From the NCBI RefSeq assembly GCF_000620105.1, contig NZ_JHVK01000004.1, forward strand, positions 1-64,000: a stretch of 64,000 nucleotides of DNA, written 5' to 3'. Positions 16,990 to 28,422 of the stretch are shown piece by piece. The notes beneath the pieces were generated by a model. The model ran no database searches and had not been told where the DNA came from. It saw nothing but the letters and a program-made list of their open reading frames with translations. The DNA comes from Microvirgula aerodenitrificans DSM 15089. Lineage in GTDB: Bacteria > Pseudomonadota > Gammaproteobacteria > Burkholderiales > Aquaspirillaceae. The position numbers and the translations under genes are program-made. Positions within the stretch are counted from its first letter, which is position 1, and the number at the start of each line of letters is the position of its first letter.

Positions 16990-18333
16990 TCAGGCCATCC
17001 GGCCATCGGGGCCGGCGCGCACCGGCAGTTCATCGATGCGCTCCAGCGTCGCCAGCGTCGCCTCGACCATCTGGTCCATGTGCGCGGCCTCGATCACGTA
17101 CGGCGGCATGAAATATACGGTGTTGCCGATGGGGCGCAACAGGCAGCCCTGTTCCAGCATCGCGGCGAAGAACGCCGGCGAAAAGTCATTGCGCCGGCTG
17201 GTGACTTCGAATGCCCAGATCATGCCCTGCTGGCGGAAGCCGGACACCTTGGCGTGCGCCGCCACCGGCGCGAGCTTCCGGGTGAACAGGGCAGCACGCT
17301 CGCGGTTGGCAGCCAGCACGTCGTCCTGCTCGAAAATGTCCAGCACCGCCAGCGCCGCCGCGCAGGCCAGCGCATTGCCGGTATAGCTGTGCGAATGCAG
17401 AAAGGCGCGCGCCACCGAATCGTCATAGAACGCATCGTAGACCGTGTCGCTGGTCAGCACGCAGGACAGCGGCAGATAGCCGCCGGTAATGCCCTTGGAC
17501 AGACACAGGAAGTCCGGCTTGATGCCGGCCTGTTCGCAGGCGAACAGCGTGCCGGTGCGGCCGAAGCCGACGGCGATTTCGTCCGCGATCAGATGGATGT
17601 GGTACAGGTCGCACAGCCGCCGCGCGCCGCTCAGATAGGCCGGCGGGTACATGCGCATACCGGCCGCGCCCTGAACCAGCGGTTCCAGAATCAGCGCGGC
17701 GGTTTCGTCCGAATGACGCTCCAGCGCATGTTCCAGCGCTGCCAGCGCACGGCGCACGGCGTCGTCGGCCGTTTCCTGGCGCTCGGGCAGCGGCGCCGGC
17801 AGTTGCAGGCCGGAGCGCACCAGCGGTGCGTAGGTATCCCGGAAAATGGCGACGTCGGTCACTGCCAGCGCGCCGACGGTTTCGCCGTGGTAACTGCCAT
17901 CGAGGTGCAGGTAGCGGTTTTTCCACGGCAGGCCGCGGTTCTTCCAGTAGTGGAAGCTCATCTTCAGCGCGATTTCGGTGGCGCTGGCGCCATCCGAGCC
18001 GTAGAACGCATGACCGAGACCGGTCAGTGCCGCCAGCCGTTCCGACAGTTCCACCACCGGCCGGTGAGTGAATCCGGCCAGCATGATGTGTTCGATACTG
18101 TCCATCTGCCGGGTGATCGCCGCCTTGATGCGCGGTTCATTGTGCCCGAACAGGTTGACCCACCATGAGCTGACGCCATCCAGATAGCGCTTGCCGTCGA
18201 AATCCACCAGCCACATGCCGTCGCCGGAAGCGATCGGAGTGATGGGCAGGGTTTCATGCCGCTTCATTTGCGTGCATGGATGCCAGACGGCTTGCCGACT
18301 GCGTTGCAGCCAGTCGGCATTGGCGGAGGTCAT
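16990..18333 (-). CDS. bioA: Adenosylmethionine-8-amino-7-oxononanoate aminotransferase
   Basis: BioA makes 7,8-diaminopelargonate in biotin synthesis, using SAM as amino donor and PLP as cofactor. The 447-residue protein has the family start motif VWHPCTQM near residue 15, the PLP-phosphate turn GSDGASATEIALKM near 115, Asp in HLIADEIAVGFGRTG and the Schiff-base lysine in LCLSKGITGGY near 277. I start at ATG 18333; the frame stays open upstream but gives a non-homologous extension. No other bio gene is in the window, so the pathway genes are split. Confidence 0.94.
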   Translation of the reverse strand: MTSANADWLQRSRQAVWHPCTQMKRHETLPITPIASGDGMWLVDFDGKRYLDGVSSWWVNLFGHNEPRIKAAITRQMDSIEHIMLAGFTHRPVVELSERLAALTGLGHAFYGSDGASATEIALKMSFHYWKNRGLPWKNRYLHLDGSYHGETVGALAVTDVAIFRDTYAPLVRSGLQLPAPLPERQETADDAVRRALAALEHALERHSDETAALILEPLVQGAAGMRMYPPAYLSGARRLCDLYHIHLIADEIAVGFGRTGTLFACEQAGIKPDFLCLSKGITGGYLPLSCVLTSDTVYDAFYDDSVARAFLHSHSYTGNALACAAALAVLDIFEQDDVLAANRERAALFTRKLAPVAAHAKVSGFRQQGMIWAFEVTSRRNDFSPAFFAAMLEQGCLLRPIGNTVYFMPPYVIEAAHMDQMVEATLATLERIDELPVRAGPDGRMA

Positions 18334-18462
18334 AACGGGCTCCCGGGCAAGATGGTCAGGCGCCAGTTTAACAGGCTGGCCCCCGCCGGGCAGGCTGCCG
18401 ACGACCGAAGCGACACCGACGGCAACGACGACGCCATCGGCCGGCCGCACCCACGGTGCCAT

Positions 18463-18471
18463 TGCTATGAT
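18463..18471 (+). promoter_or_regulatory. Extended -10 element upstream of the pilin-like gene
   Basis: TGCTATGAT fits an extended -10 (TGn plus TATGAT) 28 bp before the ATG. No convincing -35 is seen, so this is a tentative call. Confidence 0.35.
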
Positions 18472-18499
18472 CGCGGGAACCGAACCGGAGACGAAAGAG

Positions 18500-18949
18500 A
18501 TGACAGCACCACGGCCGCAGGGCTTTTCACTGATCGAGCGCATGCTGCTGGTCGCCGTGGTCGGCATCAGCTCGGCCATCGCCCTGCCACTGTACTGGCA
18601 GCACGCGAACCGCAGTCAGGTGACGCTGGCGCTGGAAGCGCTGGCAACCACCCGCGCTTCAGTATCGGCCTACTATGCGACCCATGGCCGGATGCCGGCC
18701 GCGACAGAACAGGCCGTGATCTCGCCATCGCCGCTGGTTGCTCGAATTGCCGACGCCCCGGCCGGCGCCGGCAGCCGCCGCTATCTGGTCACGCTGTCCG
18801 CCAGCGACGCGCTGGCCAGCACGCTGCGCCACACCACATTCGAACTGATCGGCACTGGCGACAGCGCGACGCGGCGGGTGCAGTGGCGCTGTCAGCCCGG
18901 CAGCACGTCGCCGACACCGGCCCGCTACCTGCCGGAAAGCTGTGGATAA
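18500..18949 (+). CDS. Type IV pilin-like protein
   Basis: This 149-residue protein has a class III signal: a short leader MTAPRPQG, then the mature end FSLIERMLLVAVVG with Glu at +5, followed by a hydrophobic helix and SSAIALP. Prepilin peptidase would cut after the Gly. The C-terminus has two cysteines 18 residues apart (WRCQPG... ESCG), matching the disulfide-bounded D-region of major pilins. Arg at +6 replaces the usual Leu. It stands alone between bioA and secA with no other pil genes, so it could be a major pilin, a minor pilin or a competence pseudopilin. Confidence 0.85.
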   Translation: MTAPRPQGFSLIERMLLVAVVGISSAIALPLYWQHANRSQVTLALEALATTRASVSAYYATHGRMPAATEQAVISPSPLVARIADAPAGAGSRRYLVTLSASDALASTLRHTTFELIGTGDSATRRVQWRCQPGSTSPTPARYLPESCG

Positions 18950-18966
18950 CGACGGCATTCGCCCAT

Positions 18967-19002
18967 AAAAAACGCCGCGATCACAAGAACGCGGCGTTTT
19001 TT
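18967..19002. terminator. Bidirectional terminator between the pilin-like gene and secA
   Basis: AAAAAACGCCGCG pairs perfectly with CGCGGCGTTTTTT (13 bp, 10-base loop). T-tracts on both strands suit the convergent pilin (+) and secA (-) transcripts. Confidence 0.92.
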
Positions 19003-19017
19003 CGTGCTTCGGTCAGC

Positions 19018-21738
<2,721 letters not shown>

Positions 21739-21987
21739 GGGTTGTCAGTAGGCGGTGCGCGCCGAAAAAAATAGAGGGAATATTAGCACAGCGGCCATGC
21801 GCCCACGCTGGGCACGCAACGATCCCGACCGGGCGCGCGGGCCTGCGGGTGCTGCGATCGCGTATTGTCTGTGCCAGATCAATCCTGCATGCGCGGTGAC
21901 AGATGCGGCGATCCCGCCATTTCTCAAGCCCGACGGCATGAATTTACAGGGATGGCGACAGGCCGGGCTCGTGGCACAATCCACGGC

Positions 21988-22428
21988 ATGGACTCCAGCG
22001 ACCCCGTTACCAAGCACCTGACCCGCGTACCGAAACTGGCCGCGCTCGCCGAGCTGTCGCACCGCTACCGCGAGCTCGACGCCGCACTGAAACGGCAGCT
22101 GACGCCCGGCCTGGCCGGCAGTGTCGAGGTCGCCTGCGTGCGCGAAAACGGCGAGCTGGTGGTGTTCGCCGCCAGCGGCAGCGTGGTCACCAAGCTGCGC
22201 TCGCTGGAAACCCGACTGTGCAACACCCTGGCCGCCGATGGCTGGCCGGTGTCGCGGCTGAAGGTCCGGGTACGGGTCGACATCAAGCCGAACAAGAAGC
22301 CCAAGAATTTCTCGGTCAACGACCCCGCACTCGACGCGCTGGAACGCACTGCCGGCAATGTCGCCGGCCATCCGCAACTCGCGCGGGCGCTGTCACGGTT
22401 TATCGCGGCACGACGGGCGAAGCGCTAG
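21988..22428 (+). CDS. DUF721/DciA-like protein
   Basis: This 146-residue basic protein resembles the DUF721 family, whose best-known member DciA recruits the replicative helicase DnaB in bacteria that lack DnaC/DnaI. The fold signature is the segment [34 protein letters not shown] near residues 45-78 and KVRVRVDI near 92. The C-terminus is Arg/Lys-rich. I start at ATG 21988. It is divergent from secA and its stop overlaps the convergent moaC end by 4 bases. The helicase-loader role is inferred from the family, not shown here. Confidence 0.7.
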   Translation: MDSSDPVTKHLTRVPKLAALAELSHRYRELDAALKRQLTPGLAGSVEVACVRENGELVVFAASGSVVTKLRSLETRLCNTLAADGWPVSRLKVRVRVDIKPNKKPKNFSVNDPALDALERTAGNVAGHPQLARALSRFIAARRAKR

Positions 22429-22907
22429 TCTTCCGCCTTCCAGTGCCCCGATTTGCCGCCGGCTTTTTCCAGCAGCCGGATGCCGCCCATTTCCATGCCG
22501 CGGTCGACTGCCTTGCACATGTCGTAGACGGTCAGCAGGGCGACGCTGACTGCGGTCAGCGCTTCCATTTCCACTCCGGTCTTGCCGACCGTTTCAGCGG
22601 TCACGGTGCAGCCGACGCGGCTGGCGGCCTCATCGAGCGCGAACTCGACCGCGACCCGCGTCAGCGCGATCGGGTGGCACAGCGGGATCAGCGACGACGC
22701 CTGCTTGGACGCCATGATGGCGGCCACGCGGGCTATGCCGAGCACGTCGCCCTTCTTGTGGCCACCATCGCGCACCAGGGCAAAGGTCGCCGGCTGCATG
22801 GCGATCCAGCCGGTGGCCACGGCGACGCGGGCGGTTTCGGCCTTGGCGCCGACATCGACCATGTGAGCCTGGCCGGCGGCATCGAAATGGGTCAGCGGAG
22901 AGGACAT
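22425..22907 (-). CDS. moaC: Cyclic pyranopterin monophosphate synthase MoaC
   Basis: MoaC acts after MoaA in molybdenum cofactor biosynthesis, forming cyclic pyranopterin monophosphate. The 160-residue protein opens [18 protein letters not shown] and keeps [18 protein letters not shown] near residue 51, the LCHP motif near 75 and [20 protein letters not shown] near 111. Length is normal. No moaA or moaDE gene is adjacent in this window. Confidence 0.96.
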   Translation of the reverse strand: MSSPLTHFDAAGQAHMVDVGAKAETARVAVATGWIAMQPATFALVRDGGHKKGDVLGIARVAAIMASKQASSLIPLCHPIALTRVAVEFALDEAASRVGCTVTAETVGKTGVEMEALTAVSVALLTVYDMCKAVDRGMEMGGIRLLEKAGGKSGHWKAED

Positions 22908-22927
22908 GCGGGGCTCCGTTCAGTCAC

Positions 22928-23110
22928 TCAGTTGTACAGGTGGCGCACCAGCGCCCAGACCAGGGTCAATACCAGCGCCAGCACGGCCGAACCGATGACG
23001 ATGCGGCGGATATAGCCCAGAAAGCGGCGCTGGCGGGTAAAGGCAAAGCAGAACAGTGACCAGCCGACGCCAAAGATGACGATCAGCAGCCACAGGCGGA
23101 AAAACAGCAT
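22928..23110 (-). CDS. Small two-helix membrane protein, unknown function
   Basis: This 60-residue protein has two hydrophobic segments (about 5-24 and 37-56) joined by a basic loop TRQRRFLGYIRR, which predicts a hairpin with both ends outside the cytoplasm. I do not recognise the family. It sits between lpxC and moaC, all on the minus strand, 49 bases after lpxC. Coding status rests on its clean hydrophobic pattern and tight packing. Confidence 0.6.
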   Translation of the reverse strand: MLFFRLWLLIVIFGVGWSLFCFAFTRQRRFLGYIRRIVIGSAVLALVLTLVWALVRHLYN

Positions 23111-23159
23111 GACGGCGCCCTCCGGTCAGGGTGGTTTCCGGGGCGGCGCCTGCCGCGGT

Positions 23160-24074
23160 TCAGACCGGGGCCGGCAGGCGATGGAAACTGGATGGTGCCT
23201 GGTCGGCCGAAGCGAAGCTGACGTATTCCCAGGCATCGGTACAGGCCAGCAGCTTGCGCAGCAACTGGTTGTTCAGCGCGTGCCCGGACTTGTAGCCGGA
23301 GAAGGCTGCGATCAGCGGGTGTCCGAGCACGTACAGGTCGCCGATCGCATCGAGGATCTTGTGGCGCACGAACTCGTCCGGATAGCGCAGGCCATCGCTG
23401 TTCAATACGTATTCATCATCGATGACGATGGCGTTGTCGAGGCTGCCGCCACGGCCCAGACCGGCCTTGGCCATGCTTTCCACTTCATGCATGAAGCCAA
23501 AGGTACGGGCACGGGCGATCGCGTCGATGTAGCTGGTGCCGGCAAAGTCGATCTCGACCTTCTGCGGCGCGCGCTGGAATACCGGGTGGTTGAAGGCGAT
23601 TTCCAGGCTGACCTTGAAACCGTCGTGCGGCGACAGGCGGACCCACTTGTCGCCTTCGCTCACTTCCACCGTGTCCAGCACGCGGATAAAGCGCTTGGGC
23701 TTCGCCTGATCGACGATGCCCGCACTTTGCAGCAGATAGATGAACGGCATGGCGCTGCCGTCCATGATCGGCGTTTCCTGCGCCGTCATTTCCACAATCA
23801 GGTTGTCGATACCCAGTCCGGCCAGCGCGCTCATGAGGTGCTCGATGGTGCCGACACGCACGCCGTCGGGCGTGACGAGCGTCGAGGAGAGGCGCGTGTC
23901 GTTCACCAGTTCCGGGGCAAGCCGGATATCGTCGCTACCGGGGAGATCGGTGCGGCGAAACACGATGCCGGAATCGGGAGGCGCCGGGCGTAGCGTCAGC
24001 TTGATGCGGTCGCCCGAGTGCAACCCGACCCCGCTCGCGCTGACAGGCTCCTTGAGCGTGCGCTGGTGGATCAT
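23160..24074 (-). CDS. lpxC: UDP-3-O-acyl-N-acetylglucosamine deacetylase
   Basis: LpxC is the zinc deacetylase that commits UDP-acyl-GlcNAc to lipid A synthesis. The 304-residue protein starts [21 protein letters not shown] and has zinc ligands in [11 protein letters not shown] near residue 78 and in [17 protein letters not shown] near 237 (His and Asp). It ends the dcw cluster downstream of ftsZ, as in E. coli. The ftsZ-lpxC gap of 102 bp holds a small inverted repeat (24123-24139) that could belong to a separate lpxC promoter region. Confidence 0.97.
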   Translation of the reverse strand: MIHQRTLKEPVSASGVGLHSGDRIKLTLRPAPPDSGIVFRRTDLPGSDDIRLAPELVNDTRLSSTLVTPDGVRVGTIEHLMSALAGLGIDNLIVEMTAQETPIMDGSAMPFIYLLQSAGIVDQAKPKRFIRVLDTVEVSEGDKWVRLSPHDGFKVSLEIAFNHPVFQRAPQKVEIDFAGTSYIDAIARARTFGFMHEVESMAKAGLGRGGSLDNAIVIDDEYVLNSDGLRYPDEFVRHKILDAIGDLYVLGHPLIAAFSGYKSGHALNNQLLRKLLACTDAWEYVSFASADQAPSSFHRLPAPV

Positions 24075-24176
24075 GGTTATCCAAACTTCCTGTACTGCGT
24101 ATTGACGGCGTCAGCGTAGCACAGCGCACTCATTGCGCTGATGACTTGCACTGATACCGGCGATAGCAAACTGCTA

Positions 24177-25373
24177 TCAGTCTGCCTGCTTGCGCAGGAA
24201 GGCCGGGATGTCGTAGTTGTCCATTACTGCCGGGTTGGCAAAATCGGCACCGGTGGTCACGGCGCGGCGGCCGGACTTCAGGAAGCCGGACACGTCGTTT
24301 TCGGCAGCCGGCACTTCGAACGGCATGTCATCGGTACCGGTACGTACGACCTTCAGGTAGTCGGGACGTTCGTCACGGGCCGCATTCTTCTTGCTGTTCG
24401 GCGACAGGCCGGTGGCGATCAGCGTCACGCGGATTTCGTCATCCGGCATGCCTTCGACTTCGGCAGTGCCGAACTTCATGTCGGCGTCGCCATCGGCGAG
24501 CTGGGTGATGATTTCCATGATTTCGCTGTACTCGCGCATGCGCAGGCAACCCGGCGCGGTCGAGATGTTGACCAGCAGGCCCTTGGCGCCGATCAGGGTC
24601 ACGTCATCGAGCAGCGGGCTGGCCACGGCCTGTTCGGCGGCCACGCGGGCGCGGTCTATGCCGGATGCGCTGGCGGTCCCCATCATGGCCATGCCGTTGA
24701 GGCTCATCACCGTACGCACGTCGGCAAAGTCGACGTTGACGAAGCCCGGGGTGGTGATCACTTCGGCCACACCGGCGACAGCGCCCTTCAGCACGTCGTC
24801 GGCGGCACGGAACGCTTCACGCATGGTGACGTCGTCGCCGAGCACTTCCATCAGCTTCTGGTTCGGGATCACGATCAGCGAGTCGACGTTCTTCTTCAGG
24901 TCGTCAACGCCCTGCACCGATACCGCCAGGCGCTTGCCACCTTCGAACACGAACGGACGGGTGACGACCGCCACGGTCAGCACGCCGAGTTCGCGCGCGA
25001 CTTCGGCCACCACCGGTGCGGCACCGGTACCGGTGCCGCCGCCCATGCCGGCGGCGATGAACACCATGTCGCAACCCTTCAGCACGTCGCCGATGCGCTC
25101 ACGGTCTTCCAGCGCCGAATTGCGGCCGACTTCCGGCTTGGAACCGGCGCCAAGGCCCTTGGTCAGCGTCTGGCCGAGCTGGATGCGGGTCGGGGCGCGG
25201 TTCTGCGCCAGCGAATCGGCATCGGTGTTGGCAGCGACGAACTCGACGCCCTTCATCCCGGCATCGATCATGTTGTTGACCGCGTTGCAGCCACCGCCGC
25301 CGACACCGATCACCTTGATGACGGCCTGTTGGGCCGGCGCGTCCTGCAGCATTTCATAAACCATAACGCTCAT
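24177..25373 (-). CDS. ftsZ: Cell division GTPase FtsZ
   Basis: FtsZ polymerises into the septal ring. The 398-residue protein has the N-terminal GVGGGGCNAVNNMI glycine loop near residue 22, the tubulin signature GGGTGTGAAP near 108 and the conserved C-terminal peptide YDIPAFLRKQ that binds FtsA and ZipA. The start is ATG 25373 with GAGGAGAGAACC before it. The frame is open upstream, but that stretch is the structured ftsA-ftsZ gap. Confidence 0.98.
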   Translation of the reverse strand: MSVMVYEMLQDAPAQQAVIKVIGVGGGGCNAVNNMIDAGMKGVEFVAANTDADSLAQNRAPTRIQLGQTLTKGLGAGSKPEVGRNSALEDRERIGDVLKGCDMVFIAAGMGGGTGTGAAPVVAEVARELGVLTVAVVTRPFVFEGGKRLAVSVQGVDDLKKNVDSLIVIPNQKLMEVLGDDVTMREAFRAADDVLKGAVAGVAEVITTPGFVNVDFADVRTVMSLNGMAMMGTASASGIDRARVAAEQAVASPLLDDVTLIGAKGLLVNISTAPGCLRMREYSEIMEIITQLADGDADMKFGTAEVEGMPDDEIRVTLIATGLSPNSKKNAARDERPDYLKVVRTGTDDMPFEVPAAENDVSGFLKSGRRAVTTGADFANPAVMDNYDIPAFLRKQAD

Positions 25374-25418
25374 GGTTCTCTCCTCGTAAAAAACACCCTG
25401 GCGATGTGCCCTGTATCC

Positions 25419-25490
25419 GCGACGGCAACGCCCTGCCGTCGCACTCCTTTGGCCGTCCACCCGGGTGGACGGCGCAATCCCGTTTCGGGT
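25419..25490 (-). repeat. Three tandem hairpins in the ftsA-ftsZ gap
   Basis: Three inverted repeats lie within 72 bases between ftsA and ftsZ. They are GCGACGGCA/TGCCGTCGC (25419-25427 with 25434-25442, 6-base loop), a 22-base perfect palindrome at 25452-25473 centred on CCCGGG, and CCCG/CGGG (25480-25483 with 25487-25490, 3-base loop). None has a T-tract, so they are more likely mRNA processing or stability elements, or protein sites, than terminators. They end 46 bases before the ftsZ start. Confidence 0.7.
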
Positions 25491-25494
25491 CCGG

Positions 25495-26733
25495 TCAGAA
25501 GTTGCTGCCGAACCACGCCTTCATCTTGCTGAACACCGACGTGATCGAACCGCCGTCGTTCTTCGGCATCAATACCTTGTGCTCGCGCTCCTTGCCCAGC
25601 AGCAGCAGGCCGACGGCGGTCGAGTAGGCCGGCTTGCGCACGACCTCGGCCAGGCCGGCATAGTACTGCGGCGCGCCGACGCGCACCGGCATGTGGAACA
25701 CTTCCTCGGCCAGCTCGCTGACGCCCGGCATCTGGCTGGAGCCACCGGTCAGCACGATGCCCGAGCTCAGCATGCCGTCGAAACCGGCACGCTTGAGTTC
25801 CTGCTGCACCAGCTGGAACAGTTCCTCGACCCGCGGCTCGATGACCTCGGCCAGCGTCGCGCGCGACAGCTGGCGCGGTCCGCGTTCGCCGACGCCCGGC
25901 ACGTCCAGCATCTGCGACGCGTCGGCCATGCGGGCCAGCCCGACGCCGTGCTGGATCTTGATGTCCTCGGCGTCCTTGGTCGGCGTGCGCAGCGCCATGG
26001 CGATGTCGTTGGTGATCTGGTCGCCGGCGATCGGAATGACGGCCGTGTGACGGATCGCGCCGCCCCGCAGCACGGCGATGTCGGTCGTGCCGCCGCCGAT
26101 GTCGATCAGGCAGACGCCGAGATCCTTCTCGTCCTCGGTCAGCACTGCCTGGGCACTGGCCAGCGGCTGCAGGATCAGGTCGCTGACTTCCAGCCCGCAA
26201 CGGCGCACGCACTTGGCGATGTTCTGCGCCGCGCTGACCGCGCCGGTCACGATATGGACCCGCGCCTCCAGCCGGACGCCGGACATGCCCAGCGGTTCGC
26301 GCACGTCTTCCTGGCCGTCAATGCAGAATTCCTGGGTCAGGATGTGCAGCACCTGGTGGTCCGGCGGAATGGTCACGGCGCGGGCAGTCTCGATCACGCG
26401 GTCGATATCGGCCTGGGTGACCTCGCGCTCGCGGATCGCCACCATGCCGTGCGAATTCACGCTCTTGATGTGACTGCCGGCAATGCCGGTGTACACCTCG
26501 TTGATCTTGCAGTCGGCCATCAGTTCGGCCTCGCGCACGGCAGCCTCGATGGCTTTGACCGTCGCCTCGATATTGACCACCATGCCCTTGCGCAGACCGC
26601 GCGACGGCGTATTGCCCATGCCGACAATATTGATGCCGCCCTCGTCGGTGACCTCGGCCACGATGGCCACGATCTTCGACGTGCCGATATCCAGGCCGAC
26701 CAGCATCTGTTTCGTGTCCCTTGTTTTGCTCAC
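25495..26733 (-). CDS. ftsA: Cell division protein FtsA
   Basis: FtsA is the actin-like protein that tethers FtsZ to the membrane. The 412-residue protein has VGLDIGTSKIVAIVAEV near the start, the phosphate-2 loop VCLIDIGGGTTDIAV near 204, and a C-terminal amphipathic helix FSKMKAWFGSNF for membrane binding. I choose GTG 26733 because GGAG stands six bases before it; an in-frame GTG at 26745 overlaps that site. It follows ftsQ by 35 bases. Confidence 0.97.
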   Translation of the reverse strand: MSKTRDTKQMLVGLDIGTSKIVAIVAEVTDEGGINIVGMGNTPSRGLRKGMVVNIEATVKAIEAAVREAELMADCKINEVYTGIAGSHIKSVNSHGMVAIREREVTQADIDRVIETARAVTIPPDHQVLHILTQEFCIDGQEDVREPLGMSGVRLEARVHIVTGAVSAAQNIAKCVRRCGLEVSDLILQPLASAQAVLTEDEKDLGVCLIDIGGGTTDIAVLRGGAIRHTAVIPIAGDQITNDIAMALRTPTKDAEDIKIQHGVGLARMADASQMLDVPGVGERGPRQLSRATLAEVIEPRVEELFQLVQQELKRAGFDGMLSSGIVLTGGSSQMPGVSELAEEVFHMPVRVGAPQYYAGLAEVVRKPAYSTAVGLLLLGKEREHKVLMPKNDGGSITSVFSKMKAWFGSNF

Positions 26734-26768
26734 CAATCGCTCCACCCGGTATGCGTATTCGGTTTCAT

Positions 26769-27503
26769 TCAGGCCGCCGGTTTTCTCGGCAGCACATTTC
26801 CCGGCTTGTAGTCCGGCATCCGGACCGCAAATCCGTTCGGATACCGCAAGTCCACGTATTCAATGCGGTACGGCAGCTTGACCAGCTCCTGCTGCCACAC
26901 CGCGACAAACCTCGCCATCCGGCCCTCGACATCATCGTGCCCCAGCCGGAGCTGGACGCCATTGCTCAGCATCACATCCCACGCCCGCCGCTCCGACAGC
27001 TTCAGCCCGGCCACCCGCAGCGAGGCCGGCGCCAGCAGCCGGCCGGCATCGGCCAGCGCCCTGACCAGGTCCTTCTCGCTGCCGGCCGGTCCTTCGACCA
27101 TCGGCAGCGCCTCGCTCGATGCGGCATCGAACCACTCGCCCTGCGACGACAGCAGACCGCTCTCGCCCCAGCGGGCCACCGCGCGGTGCTCGTCGATCAC
27201 GATTTCCAGCTGATCGGGCCATTGCCGCCGCACCACCGCACGCCGCACCCACGGCAGCTTTTCAAACGCTTCCCGGGTCGCATCGAGATTCAGGGTAAAG
27301 AACGTGCCCTTCAGCTCCGACTCGGCCACCAACCGCAACTGCTCCGGGGTCACATGCTTCAGCGCCCCGTCGATGCGGATCTTCCGCACCGGAAAATAGC
27401 TCGAATGGGCGATCCAGTACCCGCCCGCCACAAGGCTCATCAATAGCGCCGCGCCAAACAGGAAACTGGCGAAGCTGTTGAGGGCCTTGTGGTTATCCCA
27501 CAT
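26769..27503 (-). CDS. ftsQ: Cell division protein FtsQ
   Basis: FtsQ is a bitopic membrane protein linking early and late divisome proteins. The 244-residue protein has a short cytoplasmic N-terminus, one membrane segment near residues 13-30 ([17 protein letters not shown]), a POTRA domain starting [20 protein letters not shown], and a beta domain to the C-terminus. ATG 27503 lies inside the end of ddl (11-base overlap), implying translational coupling. Confidence 0.95.
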   Translation of the reverse strand: MWDNHKALNSFASFLFGAALLMSLVAGGYWIAHSSYFPVRKIRIDGALKHVTPEQLRLVAESELKGTFFTLNLDATREAFEKLPWVRRAVVRRQWPDQLEIVIDEHRAVARWGESGLLSSQGEWFDAASSEALPMVEGPAGSEKDLVRALADAGRLLAPASLRVAGLKLSERRAWDVMLSNGVQLRLGHDDVEGRMARFVAVWQQELVKLPYRIEYVDLRYPNGFAVRMPDYKPGNVLPRKPAA

Positions 27504-28422
27504 GGGCCGTATCCAGAACCTGCACACACAGGTCCTCGTAGGACAGCCCGGCCACCCGCGCCGCCATCGGCACCAGCGAATGCGTGGTCATGCCCGGCGA
27601 GGTATTGATTTCCAGCAGGTACGGCTCGCCGGCCTCGTCGACGAGGAAGTCGATCCGTCCCCAGCCCTGCCCGCCCAGCACGGCGAACCCCTGCTCGGCC
27701 AGCCGGCGCATTTCCGCTTCGCGCGCGTCGCTGAGCCCGGCCGGGCAGCGGTACACCGTGTCGTCACGGAAGTACTTGGCCTGGTAGTCGTAAAACTCGG
27801 TCGCCGGCTCGATCTTGATCGCCGGCAACGCCTTGTCGTTGAGAATGGAGACGGTGTACTCGCCGCCACCAATGAATTTTTCCGCCAGCACCAGGCGATC
27901 GTACTGGCGCGCTTCGCGGTAGGCCGCTTCCAGCGTGCCGGCCTCGACCACCTTGGCCACGCCGATGCTCGACCCCTCACAGGCCGGCTTGACGAACAGC
28001 GGCAGGCCCAGCTTGCGTTCGATGGCGGCGAAGTCGCTGTCGTCGTCCAGCAATTCGAATGCCGGGATCGGCAGGCCGGCGGCCTTCCAGACCAGCTTCG
28101 AGCGCCATTTGTCCATGCCGATGGCCGAAGCCATCACGCCACAGCCGGTATACGGGATGCCCAGCGTCTCCAGCGCGCCCTGCAGCGTGCCATCCTCGCC
28201 GAACGGGCCGTGCAGGGCGATGAACACCCGGTCGAAGCCTTCGTCCTTCAGCGCCTGCAGCGGTTTTTCCGCCGGGTCGAACGCCTGCGCGTCCACACCG
28301 TGGTGCAGCAGCGCGGCCAGCACCCCGCTGCCGCTCATCAGCGACACTTCACGCTCGGACGAGGTCCCGCCGAGCAACACCGCCACTTTGCCGAAATGCC
28401 TGTTCATATCGCGCGTCATCAT
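27493..28422 (-). CDS. ddl: D-alanine-D-alanine ligase
   Basis: Ddl is an ATP-grasp enzyme that makes the D-Ala-D-Ala end of the wall peptide. The 309-residue protein has [14 protein letters not shown] near residue 19, the ATP-grasp motif [18 protein letters not shown] near 143 and the metal site [14 protein letters not shown] near 268. Its start region is ATGATG at 28422; either ATG is possible, and the first overlaps the murC stop as ATGA. Its place between murC and ftsQ identifies it as the dcw-linked ddlB type. Confidence 0.96.
   Translation of the reverse strand: MMTRDMNRHFGKVAVLLGGTSSEREVSLMSGSGVLAALLHHGVDAQAFDPAEKPLQALKDEGFDRVFIALHGPFGEDGTLQGALETLGIPYTGCGVMASAIGMDKWRSKLVWKAAGLPIPAFELLDDDSDFAAIERKLGLPLFVKPACEGSSIGVAKVVEAGTLEAAYREARQYDRLVLAEKFIGGGEYTVSILNDKALPAIKIEPATEFYDYQAKYFRDDTVYRCPAGLSDAREAEMRRLAEQGFAVLGGQGWGRIDFLVDEAGEPYLLEINTSPGMTTHSLVPMAARVAGLSYEDLCVQVLDTAHVG

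Noticed and set aside
14146-18500. Riboswitches (TPP, FMN, SAM, cobalamin) upstream of pdxA, bioA or the FMN reductase gene
   Set aside because: The upstream gaps are short and show none of the conserved core motifs of these classes.
24123-24178. Small inverted repeats after ftsZ considered as a terminator
   Set aside because: AGCGCA/TGCGCT and GATAGCA/TGCTATC are short, have no T-run, and the second overlaps the ftsZ stop codon. They are at best local structure.
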